From contig JAPLAU010000028.1 in NCBI GenBank assembly GCA_026393115.1, forward strand, positions 62,001 through 126,000: DNA of 64,000 nucleotides. Reading direction: 5' to 3'. Position numbers and translations under genes: made by a program. The notes under the pieces were generated by a model. That model was given only the letters and a program-made list of their open reading frames with translations, had not been told where the DNA came from and made no database searches. Positions 25,112 through 36,252 of this stretch are shown here, piece after piece. Origin of the DNA: Actinomycetota bacterium (lineage in GTDB: Bacteria; Actinomycetota; Actinomycetes; S36-B12; CAIYMF01). Numbering within the stretch: the stretch's first letter is position 1; every line of letters begins with the position of its first letter.

Positions 25112-26341
25112 GTGGATGGCGCCGAACTGCGCGACCGCATGCGGGAGATTCTCCTCGATCGACAGGCCCTCGTGCGCGCGACTGCGAGCGGACGTGCGCC
25201 CGGGGCTACCCCTGCGTGGCGTCGGGTGGAGTTACGCCCGGTGACGTTGAAGGCGGGCGCCCGGCTTCAAGTGACCACCTACTCCGCGACCCAGGCCTTC
25301 GCTTCCAATCACCAGTGGGATGCCCCCGAGACGGCAGAAACGGTCGATGCGTTACTCGATGGCGGCTTTGGTGAGTGGACCGTTGACTCGGTGGGAGAGC
25401 GGGTTCGCCTGCGCTCTGGCGCGCGAGGTCGGGTGAGCGGTTCGGTACGGCAGCGAGACGAGCCGCTGAAGGTTGAGTCAGAGCACAATCGAAGCAAAGA
25501 GCGTTTGCTACCGCTTGATCATCCGGTGCTGCGTAGCCTTGGTCTCACCACCGCTGATGGGCAGGTGAAACCAAGTCGCAATGACAAGGTGAGACAGGTC
25601 GATGAGTTTCTCCGCATTCTCGATGCGTCGCTTGCCGATGCGATGGTGCTCGATTCGACGCGACCACTGCGCATTGTTGATCTTGGATGTGGCAACGCGT
25701 ATCTGACTTTCGCGGCACACGCCTTTCTGGCGTCGCGAGGAATGCCGTCGCGCGTGGTTGGTATCGATGTGAAAGAGCAATCTCGTGAGCGCAACACTCG
25801 CTTAGCGAATGAAATGGGCGTAGCCAGCGACGTCACGTTTGTGTGCTCAAGTATTGGTGCTGCTTCTACCCTGGTCGACGAGCATGCGCCTGACGTGGTG
25901 ATGGCGTTGCACGCGTGTGACACGGCATCTGATGATGCGATTGCGGCAGGTGTGCGATCGGGCGCCGCACTGCTACTCGTCGCTCCCTGCTGCCACCATG
26001 ACATTCAGCGGCAGTTGAGCGCTGCACCGGCCCCGGCACCCTACGCGTTGCTCACCCGACATGGCATCGTGCGTGAACGTTTCGGCGATGTACTGACAGA
26101 TGCCGTGCGGGCCGAACTCTTGCGGTTGCTTGGCTACCGAGTCGATGTGATGGAGTTCGTTGGTTCTCAGCACACTCCGCGTAATGTGCTGTTGCGCGCA
26201 GTCAGAACCGGCGCCCCCGCCGATGTCGAGCGCTGGAACGACTATGCGGCGCTTGTCTCTGAGTGGAGCATCGTGCCCACGCTAGGTATCCTGCTCAGCG
26301 GGGAACTTGATCGACGTCGGCCGGGAGAGGCAGACGTATGA
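25112..26341 (+). CDS. Methyltransf_32-like SAM methyltransferase
   Basis: 409 residues from GTG 25112. The Rossmann part has IVDLGCGNAYLTFAAH (SAM loop), VVGIDVKEQSRERN (acidic end of strand 2), MALHACDTASDDAI and LLVAPCCHHDIQRQL, the PCCH block typical of the METTL25/Methyltransf_32 group. The first 150 residues are a separate domain (RVELRPVTLKAGARLQVTTY). The substrate is unknown; related eukaryotic proteins modify ribosome-linked targets. Its stop overlaps the next gene as ATGA. Confidence 0.82.
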   Translation: MDGAELRDRMREILLDRQALVRATASGRAPGATPAWRRVELRPVTLKAGARLQVTTYSATQAFASNHQWDAPETAETVDALLDGGFGEWTVDSVGERVRLRSGARGRVSGSVRQRDEPLKVESEHNRSKERLLPLDHPVLRSLGLTTADGQVKPSRNDKVRQVDEFLRILDASLADAMVLDSTRPLRIVDLGCGNAYLTFAAHAFLASRGMPSRVVGIDVKEQSRERNTRLANEMGVASDVTFVCSSIGAASTLVDEHAPDVVMALHACDTASDDAIAAGVRSGAALLLVAPCCHHDIQRQLSAAPAPAPYALLTRHGIVRERFGDVLTDAVRAELLRLLGYRVDVMEFVGSQHTPRNVLLRAVRTGAPADVERWNDYAALVSEWSIVPTLGILLSGELDRRRPGEADV

Positions 26342-27365
26342 AGAAGTTGAGTTGGGCTGCCGCGGTTCTGGCATTCGCAGTACTCGCTGGCGCTGGATAT
26401 GCGCCGGCGATTGCTGCTGGAGGGACGCCCGAGAAGCTATGTACCTTCGACGTCAAGGAGCTTCCTGAAGTCTCGGGAATGACTCCTAGCATTCGTCATA
26501 AGAACGTGGTGTGGGTGCACAACGATTCATCGGGTGGGCCAGTGATCTACGCCCTTGATCTGTCAAGTTGCAAGATAGTGTCGCGACTGACGTTGGCTGA
26601 CATGCCCGCACGCGACCTTGAAGCAATCGCAAGCGGTCGTGATGCCGCTGGTAACCCAGTTCTCTGGGTCGGTGACTTCGGCGACAATCAGGAGTCGTGG
26701 CCCTTCGTACGCATCTACCAAGTGCCCGAACCTAAGACCCTGACCGATCAGACCGTGCCGGTGCGCGCGTGGCGATTTGAGTACCCGGATGGTCCGCACG
26801 ATGCCGAGACTCTTCTGGCCGACCCTCGAAAGCCGCAGTTGTGGGTTGTGACCAAGGCGTTAGCCACGGGTGTCATTTACAAATTGCCCACGCTTCCGCC
26901 CCTCGCGCTTGGTGAGGTGTGGAAAGAGCCTCTGGTGGCGCAGCAGGTAGGAGAAACCGACGGACTGATCAGCGATGGCGCCGTATCCGGTGATGCGAGT
27001 CGATTTGTGCTGCGCGACTACTTAAGTGCGCGCATCTACTCGGGATTGCCGCCGGGCAAGCCCATCGTGAGTGTTGAACTTCCCACCGAGCAGCAGGGCG
27101 AGGCCGTAACTTGGGCACGCGATGGTCGCGCACTTCTCGTCGCTGGTGAGCGAGAGGGCACGCTCTGGTCAGTACCCCTTCCGCCCGAGGCGTGGACGAA
27201 GAGTGCGCAGGATGCCCAAGCATCGGCGAATAGCGACCCCGGATCTACATTTGACGAAAATGGGTCGGAGTCTGAGTCGCCACTGTCTTTCGGTGCACTG
27301 ATCGGAGTGATTGCACTGGGGCTGCTGATTGTGGTGGGACTTGCTGGAGCTCGCTTCTTCCGTCG

Positions 27366-27369
<4 letters not shown>
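26338..27369 (+). CDS. Secreted, membrane-anchored beta-propeller-like protein
   Basis: 343 residues. Signal peptide to about residue 27, then a repeated-strand region with VSGMTPSIRHKNVVWVHNDS, RDLEAIASG, LWVGDFGDNQ, HDAETLLADPRKPQLWVVTK and GQGEAVTWARDGR-type blocks, a Ser/Glu-rich stalk, one membrane span (residues 318-338) and a basic end RFFRR. The blades look like esterase-like or NHL/WD propellers. No catalytic residues were identified. Coupled to the methyltransferase by ATGA; its stop overlaps that of the convergent MFS gene. Confidence 0.72.
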
Positions 27370-29716
<2,347 letters not shown>

Positions 29717-30841
29717 TTAGGAAGGGTGGTAGCCGGAAGGGGCCACCATCTCGGCGTCCCAGCCAGGAACGGCTTCGGGACGACGTGGTGCGGGACCGAT
29801 GTAGCGCGCGGAAGGACGAATGAGCCGTCCGGTCTTCTTCTGTTCGAGAATGTGCGCACTCCATCCGGCCAGACGCGCGCAGGTGAACATCGACGTGAAC
29901 ATGTGGGCCGGTACTTCGGCGTAGTCGAGCACGATCGCGGCCCAGAACTCGACGTTCGTCTCGAGCACGCGGTCGGGGCGGCGGGCACGTAGTTCCTCAA
30001 GAGCTGCCTGCTCGAGTGCGATAGCAACTTCGTACCGGGGAGCATTCAGTTCAAGCGCGGTACGTCGAAGCACGCGCGCGCGCGGGTCTTCGGCGCGATA
30101 CACGCGGTGACCAAACCCCATGAGTCGATCGCCACGGTCGAGAACCTTGCGAACGTAAGCGCCTGCGTCACCAGTGCGCTCAATTTCTTCGATCATTCCG
30201 AGAACGCGCGAGGGCGCGCCACCGTGCAACGGGCCACTCATGGCGCCGATCGCTCCGGAAATGGCTGCTGCGACGTCGGCTCCGGTTGACGCAATGACAC
30301 GCGAGGTGAACGTGGACGCGTTCATGCCGTGTTCGGCCGCTGACACGAAATAGGCGTCGACGGCACGCACGTGATCGGGTGCGGGTTCGCCGCGCCAACG
30401 GATCATCATGCGCTCGACGACGGTGTCAGCTTTGTCGATCTCGTGCTGCGGAATCATCGGCACGCCGATACCGCGGGCCGACTGGGCAACGAACGACATT
30501 GCCATCACCGAGACGCGGGCGAGATCTTCACGTGCCTTGGCGTCAGACGTGTCGAGCAGCTGGTGCAGGCCCCACGCGGGAGCGAGCATCGCGATCGCCG
30601 ACTGGACGTCAACGCGCACGTCGCCACTGTGCACCGGAATGGGAAACGGCTCTGCAGGAGGTAGACCCGGGTTGAACTCGTTATCAACGAGCAGTCCCCA
30701 CACGTTTCCGTACGACACTCGGCCTACGAGATCCTCAATATCGACGCCCCGGTAGCGCAGTGCGCCGCCTTCGCGGTCAGGTTCGGCGATTTCGGTCTCA
30801 AAGGCGATGACGCCCTCAAGGCCAGGTACGAAGTCGGCCAT
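29717..30841 (-). CDS. citA: Citrate synthase 2 (CitA type)
   Basis: Condenses oxaloacetate and acetyl-CoA. 374 residues with the active-site blocks AEHGMNASTF (H171), PLHGGAPSRVL (H206) and GFGHRVYRAEDPRA (242-255). The third catalytic position reads NVEFWAA: Glu stands where most citrate synthases have Asp, which I recall for this actinobacterial clade too. The C-terminus is YIGPAPRRP. GGAGTGAG precedes ATG 30841. Same orientation as serC, an arrangement also found in mycobacteria. Confidence 0.93.
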   Translation of the reverse strand: MADFVPGLEGVIAFETEIAEPDREGGALRYRGVDIEDLVGRVSYGNVWGLLVDNEFNPGLPPAEPFPIPVHSGDVRVDVQSAIAMLAPAWGLHQLLDTSDAKAREDLARVSVMAMSFVAQSARGIGVPMIPQHEIDKADTVVERMMIRWRGEPAPDHVRAVDAYFVSAAEHGMNASTFTSRVIASTGADVAAAISGAIGAMSGPLHGGAPSRVLGMIEEIERTGDAGAYVRKVLDRGDRLMGFGHRVYRAEDPRARVLRRTALELNAPRYEVAIALEQAALEELRARRPDRVLETNVEFWAAIVLDYAEVPAHMFTSMFTCARLAGWSAHILEQKKTGRLIRPSARYIGPAPRRPEAVPGWDAEMVAPSGYHPS

Positions 30842-30927
30842 CTCTCACTCCGAACTGCTCGATAACTCATTGCTGGAATTGGTCCATTCTTGCGCGTGAG
30901 CCGAACTCCGGTCGAGGCGACCCCGAC

Positions 30928-30933
30928 TAGGCT
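30928..30933 (+). promoter_or_regulatory. Leaderless -10 of pdxH
   Basis: TAGGCT, GGGAGG, GTG 30940. GGGAGG touches the start codon and is too close to be a ribosome site. Confidence 0.5.
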
Positions 30934-30939
30934 GGGAGG

Positions 30940-31644
30940 GTGACTGTTCCTGCGGAGGGCACTGATCTGCATGCGATGCGTGTCGGTTACGGCGATCAAC
31001 CACTTCGTGAGAGCGACCTTGCCGATAACCCGCTGGCCCAGTTCGAGAACTGGTTGGCGAAGGCGGTGGCCGCGGCCCTTCCCGAGCCCAACGCCATGGT
31101 TCTTGCGACGACCAACGGATCCGAACCCTCGGCGCGTACCGTGTTGCTCAAGGGCGTCGACGACCGCGGCTTCACATTTTTCACCAACCGAGGATCACGC
31201 AAGGCCTCCGATCTTGCGTCCGTTCCGCTGGCCTCCCTCGTGTTTCCCTGGTTCGCGATGTTTCGGCAAGTGATCGTGTGTGGCCCTGTGGTCGAAGTGC
31301 CGCGCGAAGAATCAGCCACGTATTTCGCCTCGCGGCCGCGCGGCGCGCAATTGGGTGCGTGGGCATCTCGACAGTCGTCGGTGATCCAGGGAGAGGACAC
31401 CCTTGAGCGGGAGTTCGCCGACGCGACTGCCCGATGGCCCGAGCCGGAGCCCGTGCCGCTGCCCGACCACTGGGGCGGGTTCCTGGTGATGGCGACGAGC
31501 GTGGAGTTCTGGGCAGGGAAACAGTCGCGATTGCATGATCGCCTGCGCTACGTGCGGTCAGGTCCGGCTCCTACGGAGTCGACCGGTGGCGCGCGGCTCG
31601 GTGACGCGTCACGGTGGTCGACGATCGAACGTTTGGCGCCTTAG
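30940..31644 (+). CDS. pdxH: Pyridoxamine 5'-phosphate oxidase
   Basis: An FMN enzyme that oxidises pyridoxine or pyridoxamine 5'-phosphate to PLP. 234 residues with the family order MRVGYGDQPLRESDLADNP, AMVLATTNGSEPSARTVLLK, GFTFFTNRGSRKASDL, FAMFRQVIVCGPV, FASRPRGAQLGAWAS and the C-terminal LHDRLRY with WSIERLAP-like end. PLP serves the neighbouring aminotransferase SerC. Its TAG overlaps the stop of the convergent gene at 31641. Confidence 0.96.
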   Translation: MTVPAEGTDLHAMRVGYGDQPLRESDLADNPLAQFENWLAKAVAAALPEPNAMVLATTNGSEPSARTVLLKGVDDRGFTFFTNRGSRKASDLASVPLASLVFPWFAMFRQVIVCGPVVEVPREESATYFASRPRGAQLGAWASRQSSVIQGEDTLEREFADATARWPEPEPVPLPDHWGGFLVMATSVEFWAGKQSRLHDRLRYVRSGPAPTESTGGARLGDASRWSTIERLAP

Positions 31645-31985
31645 TCCTCAAGCCAGGCACGCACCAGCATCGCGAGCACATCATCGCGTGAGTACCCCTG
31701 CTCGTCGGCACGCTTGTCGAGGGCCTTGCGTTGCGCTTTCGGAAGCCGGAACGTTATCTCGACCTGTTTGGCGTCCTGCTTGTGTGACTTCCGCGGATTC
31801 GGAGCCTTCGCATCGGCGCCTGACTTGGGCTTCTTGCCCTGCTTGCCCTGTGGTACCGCCCAGGTGGGAACGGCAGCGAGGGCGTCAGCGGCAGGGCCAT
31901 CAGCGGTGTGCGTGACCGCGGTTGCTGGGCTGGTTCCCGAATCGGCAGCCCGTTGCAGCGCGGGACGAGGCTGGGGATTGGTCAT
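31641..31985 (-). CDS. Ribbon-helix-helix protein partner of ParA
   Basis: 114 residues. The first 70 are disordered (Ala, Pro, Lys, Ser). The last 44 (KQVEITFRLPKAQRKALDKRADEQGYSRDDVLAMLVRAWL, shown in parts: VEITFRLPKAQRKALDKRA) have the strand-helix-helix pattern of a RHH DNA-binding domain. ATG 31985 overlaps the ParA stop as ATGA. This is the layout of a partition pair such as ParA/ParG-like, or of a ParA-like positioning pair with a disordered adaptor. Confidence 0.75.
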   Translation of the reverse strand: MTNPQPRPALQRAADSGTSPATAVTHTADGPAADALAAVPTWAVPQGKQGKKPKSGADAKAPNPRKSHKQDAKQVEITFRLPKAQRKALDKRADEQGYSRDDVLAMLVRAWLED

Positions 31986-32791
31986 GCGAAACCTCCGGCA
32001 GGTTGTGTGCGCGTTGCGGTGAGCCTGCTGTCGATTGCGCTCAGCAGTAGGTCGAAATCGCGACTGATTTCGCGTGCGCCGGCCCCGGCCCAGGCCTGAA
32101 TCGGAACACCGGCGCCCTGACTCGCCGGCACACTGACCCTTTCGGTCAGCACCGGATCGAGCAGCAAGTCTGGGTAGGCCTCGCGCAGTTCGGCGAGGCG
32201 AAACACCTGCTCGGCCGAACGCGCGCGCACGCGGTTGACCACGATGCCGGCAGCCACCAGTCGCGGATTGGTGGAAGTGCGCACGATGTCGAGCGCCTCC
32301 ACTGCCTGTGCCGCTCCCGTGAGAGCGAAATACGAGGGATCGGTGACGATGAGGGCTGCGTCAGCGGCAACGAGGGCGTTGCGTGTGAGTTCGCCAAGGG
32401 TTGGTGGGCAGTCGATCAGCGTCAGCGTCTCGCTTCCGGTGATCTTGTGCAGAACGCGGCTCAGCCGTGCACTTGAACCTGGCGCAGTGCTCGATCGATG
32501 TTCCAAGGAGCGTTCGGAGGGAAGGACCAGTACGCGGTGGACTCCGGCCGCCACCGGCCAGGTCGAGGGCATGAGCGCGTCGGCGGCAATGCCGCGGCGA
32601 CCGTCGGCCAGAGCGTCGCTCACCGTGAACGGTGGGTCGTCGATACCCAAGGCTGCGGTCGCATTGGCCTGAGGATCGAGATCGACCACGAGAACCGTGC
32701 GTCCGCGCGCGGCAGCGGCTCCCGCCAGTCCGAGAGTCACGGTGGTCTTGCCGGTGCCGCCCTTGAGTGAAAGGACAGCGATGCGGGTCAC
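31982..32791 (-). CDS. ParA-family ATPase
   Basis: 269 residues from GTG 32791. Deviant Walker A KGGTGKTT at residues 10-17, VVDLDPQANATAALG (Walker A' region), TLIDCPPTLGELTRNAL (Walker B). A single ParA with a small DNA-binding partner, away from the usual parAB-dnaA region, points to an orphan system that positions something other than the chromosome origin, or to a remnant of a plasmid. Nearby direct parS-like repeats were not seen. Confidence 0.88.
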   Translation of the reverse strand: MTRIAVLSLKGGTGKTTVTLGLAGAAAARGRTVLVVDLDPQANATAALGIDDPPFTVSDALADGRRGIAADALMPSTWPVAAGVHRVLVLPSERSLEHRSSTAPGSSARLSRVLHKITGSETLTLIDCPPTLGELTRNALVAADAALIVTDPSYFALTGAAQAVEALDIVRTSTNPRLVAAGIVVNRVRARSAEQVFRLAELREAYPDLLLDPVLTERVSVPASQGAGVPIQAWAGAGAREISRDFDLLLSAIDSRLTATRTQPAGGFA

Positions 32792-32845
32792 GAGGCCAGT
32801 CTGTCGTACGAGCGGCGTTCATGGCGCTGAACAAGCTCGCTGGGT

Positions 32846-33679
32846 TTAAGCGGGCTTGGTGCCTCGGATGAAAGCGCTCGTCACCGCGCCCTCGAGTGCC
32901 TCGAGTGCCGCTTCGACATCAAGATCGTGCGGTATCTGTGCGGGGTCGAGTGCTGCTGCCATCGACAGCAGTTGAGTGCGGTCGTACACCATCGTCGTTT
33001 CAATGCTGGAATCAACGAAACCCGCCTGCGTGAGTGCCTCGCGCAGATCGCTTTCGAGCATGGCTCCCGCGATACATCCGGTCCACGCTGCCACGAGGCC
33101 AGCAACCGCAGACGGAAGCGGGCGACGCAGCACGATGTCAGAGATGGCGAGTCGGCCAGTGGGTCGCAGCACGCGGAAGGCTTCGCGGAAGACGGCGTGT
33201 TTGTCGGCCGAGAGGTTGACGACGCAGTTGCTGATGATGACGTCGACGCACTCATCGGGCAGGGGGATGTTCTCAATCGTCCCGATGAGAAAATCGGCGT
33301 TCGTGATAGCTGTCTCTGCCTGATTGCGTAAGGCGAGCGCGTGCATCTCGGGAGTCATATCGAGTCCGTAGGCCATGCCATCGGGTGCGACTCGGCGAGC
33401 CGAGAGCAGCACGTCGATGCCACCACCAGAGCCGAGGTCGAGCACCACCTCGCCGGGTGCGAGTTGCGCGAGTGCTGTGGGATTGCCGCACCCGAGGGAG
33501 GCGACGGCCGCTGCAGCCGGAATGGCGTCGCGTTCGGCATCGTTGTAGAGGCCAATGCCGAAAGGAACGTCGACCGGCGTCGGACCGCAACACGACATGG
33601 TCGCTTCGCGTGCGGCGCGTCCGTAGCGTTCTTGCACAGCCGCGCGGATCGCTTCAGGTTCGGATGCGAGGTCGGTCAT
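32846..33679 (-). CDS. arsM: Arsenite S-adenosylmethionine methyltransferase
   Basis: ArsM methylates trivalent arsenic to volatile or less bound forms. 277 residues with the SAM loop VLDLGSGGGIDVLL, the expected three arsenic-binding Cys (C64 in SLGCGNP, C152 in SNCVVNLS, C202 in GCIAGAM) and an N-terminal Cys pair C30-C31 (SCCGP). AGGAGTTCCC precedes ATG 33679. It lies 14 bases after arsR, forming an arsR-arsM unit with no pump or reductase gene in view. Confidence 0.93.
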   Translation of the reverse strand: MTDLASEPEAIRAAVQERYGRAAREATMSCCGPTPVDVPFGIGLYNDAERDAIPAAAAVASLGCGNPTALAQLAPGEVVLDLGSGGGIDVLLSARRVAPDGMAYGLDMTPEMHALALRNQAETAITNADFLIGTIENIPLPDECVDVIISNCVVNLSADKHAVFREAFRVLRPTGRLAISDIVLRRPLPSAVAGLVAAWTGCIAGAMLESDLREALTQAGFVDSSIETTMVYDRTQLLSMAAALDPAQIPHDLDVEAALEALEGAVTSAFIRGTKPA

Positions 33680-33693
33680 GGGAACTCCTGATG

Positions 33694-33999
33694 TCAGACA
33701 GATGCGGTTGCGATTGGAGAGGTGAGCCGCACCAATTGCTCGAAGGGGTCGGCAAGTGCGTCGCAGCAGAGGGAGTACACATTGCTGCGACCGCGTGGGG
33801 TCACGCTGACCAGCGAGGTATCGCGGAGGGCTTTGAGGTGATGGCTCACCAACGTTTGGGAAAGCCCCGTCATCTCGACGAGTTCACGAACGGTTCGCTC
33901 GCGCTCAGCGATCGCGAGCAGCATGGCCAGCCGGTTCTCGTCAGCGAGGGCTTTGAGTATCGGAGTCAACCGGCGTGCGGTGGCTGTGTGCTGATCCAT
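33694..33999 (-). CDS. arsR: ArsR/SmtB family repressor
   Basis: 101 residues from ATG 33999. The winged helix includes LADENRLAMLLAI, RTVRELVEMTGLSQTLVSHH (recognition helix) and TPRGRSNVYSL (wing). A Cys pair near the C-terminus (YSLCCDAL) could bind arsenite; the classic CxC in the recognition helix region is absent. TTGACA, 17 bases, TTCCAT, six bases, ATG makes a likely leaderless promoter, with a small palindrome over the -35. Confidence 0.9.
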   Translation of the reverse strand: MDQHTATARRLTPILKALADENRLAMLLAIAERERTVRELVEMTGLSQTLVSHHLKALRDTSLVSVTPRGRSNVYSLCCDALADPFEQLVRLTSPIATASV

Positions 34000-34028
34000 A
34001 TCTTGATGGAAACACCAATAGAGACTGA

Positions 34029-34043
34029 TGTCAACAGTATTGA
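34029..34043 (-). promoter_or_regulatory. arsR promoter -35 with overlapping palindrome
   Basis: On the minus strand TTGACA (34034-34029) forms the -35, and TTCCAT (34011-34006) 17 bases later the -10. The palindrome TCAACAGTATTGA (34031-34043) overlaps the -35 and is inside a wider inverted repeat CACCAAT...ATTGGTG. Good place for autoregulation by ArsR. Confidence 0.5.
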
Positions 34044-34079
34044 TTGGTGGATACTCGAGGAGTGGGTCAGGCGTGAGGT

Positions 34080-35453
34080 TCACTCCCTCGGCGGTAGAGC
34101 GGCCAGCCGGCGCAGCGATTCCTCTCGCTCGTGGGCGTGATCGACAAGCCGGTCGGGGTAGCCCTCGGTGAGTCCGTCGATCACAGCCCAGGGTTCGTGG
34201 ACCGCGGCGCCTTCAAGATGGTGAAGCTCGGGAATGTAGCGACGTACGTAGTCGCCATTCGGATCGAATCGCAGTCCTTGGGTTACTGGGTTGAACACGC
34301 GGTAGTAGGGCGAGGCGTCGGTGCCGCAGCCGGCGGTCCATTGCCAGCCGTGTGTGTTACTCGCGAGATCTCCGTCGCGAAGATGACTCATGAACCACCG
34401 GGCGCCGCGCCACCAGGGCAGGTGGAGATCTTTGATCAGGAATGACGCCACCACCATGCGCACGCGGTTGTGCATCCAACCCTCGGCGAGCAATTGACGC
34501 ATGCCTGCATCGACGAAGGGATAACCCGTCCGGCCCTCACACCAGGCAGTAAACCGTTGCTCTGCAGCACCACCTTCGTCAACAACCATCTGCTCAAAGC
34601 GCGAATCAAGACTTGTATTCACGCTCGCCGGATGATGGTGAAGCACGTCGGCGTAGAACTCGCGCCAGGCGAGTTCTTTGCGGAGCACCTCGGCGCCGTC
34701 GCAATCGTCAAGATCGGACAGCATCGTGCGGGGATGAATCTCGCCCCACTTGAGTGCCGCGGACAACAGGGTCGTGCCATCGAGATCAGCCCTATTGCGG
34801 TGCTCGCCGTACTCGGCCACCTTGTGTGCACGGAAAGAGTCCCAGCGCGCGAGCGCTGCCTGCTCACCCATCGTCGGCAACAGCGTGCCGACAAGTGCGG
34901 GCGCCGTGGGGTGGCCGTCGCACTCGATCGGCATCCACCAGTCGACATCGCTGGGGCACTGATCGGCAGGTGCGCGCCAGCCATGGGCTAGCCACGCTCG
35001 GTAGAACGGTGTGAAAACCCGATACGGCGTCTGATCACCCTTCACCACTCGTCCCGGCGCCACTGCGTAGGGCGAGCCGGTACGTTCGAGCGAAATGTCG
35101 CTGAGGGCGAGTGCGGCTTCGACCGCCGCATCACGTCGCTGGCCGTACGGGCCGAAATCGGCGGCGCAGTGCACTGAGCGCGCGCCTGCTGCCGCCACGA
35201 CCCGTGGCACCACCTCGACCGGTGCGCCGTGTGCAATGAGAAGGTGACCACCGAGCGAGGCATCGAGGGCGCGCATCGACGCCACCATTGCGGCCTGACG
35301 TATCGGTCCCGCACTCGCCCACAAGACCGGGTCAAGGACAAACAGGGGGACCACGCGCCCGTCACCATCGGCACGTGATCGGGCCACCGCAGCGAGCAGC
35401 GCGGGGTTGTCATCGAGGCGCAGATCGCGTCGGAACCACAGGACAGCCGGCAT
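34080..35453 (-). CDS. phr: Deoxyribodipyrimidine photolyase
   Basis: A class I cyclobutane pyrimidine dimer photolyase of 457 residues. The N-terminal antenna domain starts AVLWFRRDLRLDDNPAL. The FAD domain has WREFYADVLHHHP, GRTGYPFVDAGMRQL, WMHNRVRMVVASFLIKDL, WWRGARWFMSHLRDGDLASN and HGWQWTAGCGTDASPYYRVF. It repairs UV damage with blue light, which suits a surface-water or plant-surface life. It is divergent from the DtxR gene and 80 bases upstream of arsR on the same strand. Confidence 0.96.
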   Translation of the reverse strand: MPAVLWFRRDLRLDDNPALLAAVARSRADGDGRVVPLFVLDPVLWASAGPIRQAAMVASMRALDASLGGHLLIAHGAPVEVVPRVVAAAGARSVHCAADFGPYGQRRDAAVEAALALSDISLERTGSPYAVAPGRVVKGDQTPYRVFTPFYRAWLAHGWRAPADQCPSDVDWWMPIECDGHPTAPALVGTLLPTMGEQAALARWDSFRAHKVAEYGEHRNRADLDGTTLLSAALKWGEIHPRTMLSDLDDCDGAEVLRKELAWREFYADVLHHHPASVNTSLDSRFEQMVVDEGGAAEQRFTAWCEGRTGYPFVDAGMRQLLAEGWMHNRVRMVVASFLIKDLHLPWWRGARWFMSHLRDGDLASNTHGWQWTAGCGTDASPYYRVFNPVTQGLRFDPNGDYVRRYIPELHHLEGAAVHEPWAVIDGLTEGYPDRLVDHAHEREESLRRLAALPPRE

Positions 35454-35541
35454 GGAGGCCTAGCCTAGGTGACAATGGGGCAGACCGCGCCCGCACGGGC
35501 GATGTGTCTGGCCCGAGGCGATGGTCGAAAAGGAGCGCCGA

Positions 35542-36237
35542 GTGAGCGACCTGATTGATACCACGGAGATGTACCTCAGAACGCTGTATGAGCTGCAGGA
35601 GGAAGGCGTCGTGCCGATGCGGGCACGCATCGCTGAGCGGCTCGGCCAAAGTGGACCAACCGTTTCGCAAACGGTCGCGCGCATGGAACGGGACGGACTG
35701 GTCACGATCAGGGACGACCGCCATCTTGAACTGACTGACACCGGACTTCGCTTGGCGACTCGCGTGATGCGTCGTCACCGAATTGCCGAGTGCATGCTGG
35801 TTCAGATACTTCACCTTGATCTTGCGTCGGTTCATGCCGAAGCGTGCCGCTGGGAGCACGTCATGAGTGACATTGTTGAACAGCGCATTCTTGAGATCGT
35901 GGGGCATCCCTCGGTGTCACCTTTTGGAAACCCGATTCCGGGTGTGCCCGTGAGTGAAGAAACAGTCGACGCCAGCGAACTCCTTCCGATTTCTAACTTC
36001 GGAAGAGACGGATCGGAGTGGGTGACGATTCATCGCATCGGTGAATCTGCGCAAGATGACCCGGCGCTGATGGAGCGATTCGCTAAGGCCCGCGCCCTCC
36101 CAGGTGAAACCGTCAAGGTTGCGGCTTCCGACGGTGGCACTCTCGTTGGCAGTGCAGGGGAGTACGTCGAACTCACCGCGGCTATCGCTGCGCATGTGTT
36201 GGTGCGTTCCGCCAGACAACCTGCCTCAGACGGATAG
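35542..36237 (+). CDS. DtxR/IdeR-family metal-dependent regulator
   Basis: 231 residues from GTG 35542, with AAGGAG 6 bases upstream. The winged helix is IDTTEMYLRTLYELQEEG...RIAERLGQSGPTVSQTVARMERDGL. The dimer and metal domain has RRHRIAECMLVQIL, EACRWEHVMSDIVEQRILEIVGHP (C, E and H ligands) and PFGNPIPG. The C-terminal SH3-like domain is present. It should repress iron (or manganese) genes when the metal is plentiful; the ferric-reductase operon 29 kb away is a possible target, but no perfect 19-bp box was seen there. Confidence 0.93.
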   Translation: MSDLIDTTEMYLRTLYELQEEGVVPMRARIAERLGQSGPTVSQTVARMERDGLVTIRDDRHLELTDTGLRLATRVMRRHRIAECMLVQILHLDLASVHAEACRWEHVMSDIVEQRILEIVGHPSVSPFGNPIPGVPVSEETVDASELLPISNFGRDGSEWVTIHRIGESAQDDPALMERFAKARALPGETVKVAASDGGTLVGSAGEYVELTAAIAAHVLVRSARQPASDG

Positions 36238-36240
36238 CGT

Positions 36241-36246
36241 TAGCCT
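36241..36246 (+). promoter_or_regulatory. Leaderless -10 of the SDR gene
   Basis: TAGCCT, GAGTAG, ATG 36253. The hexamer starts 3 bases after the stop of the DtxR gene. Confidence 0.5.
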
Positions 36247-36252
36247 GAGTAG

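Noticed and set aside
35454-35541. DtxR/IdeR box between photolyase and DtxR genes (CTAGCCTAGG)
   Set aside because: Only half of the 19-bp consensus matches, and the same bases form TAGGCT, a likely -10 of the photolyase gene.
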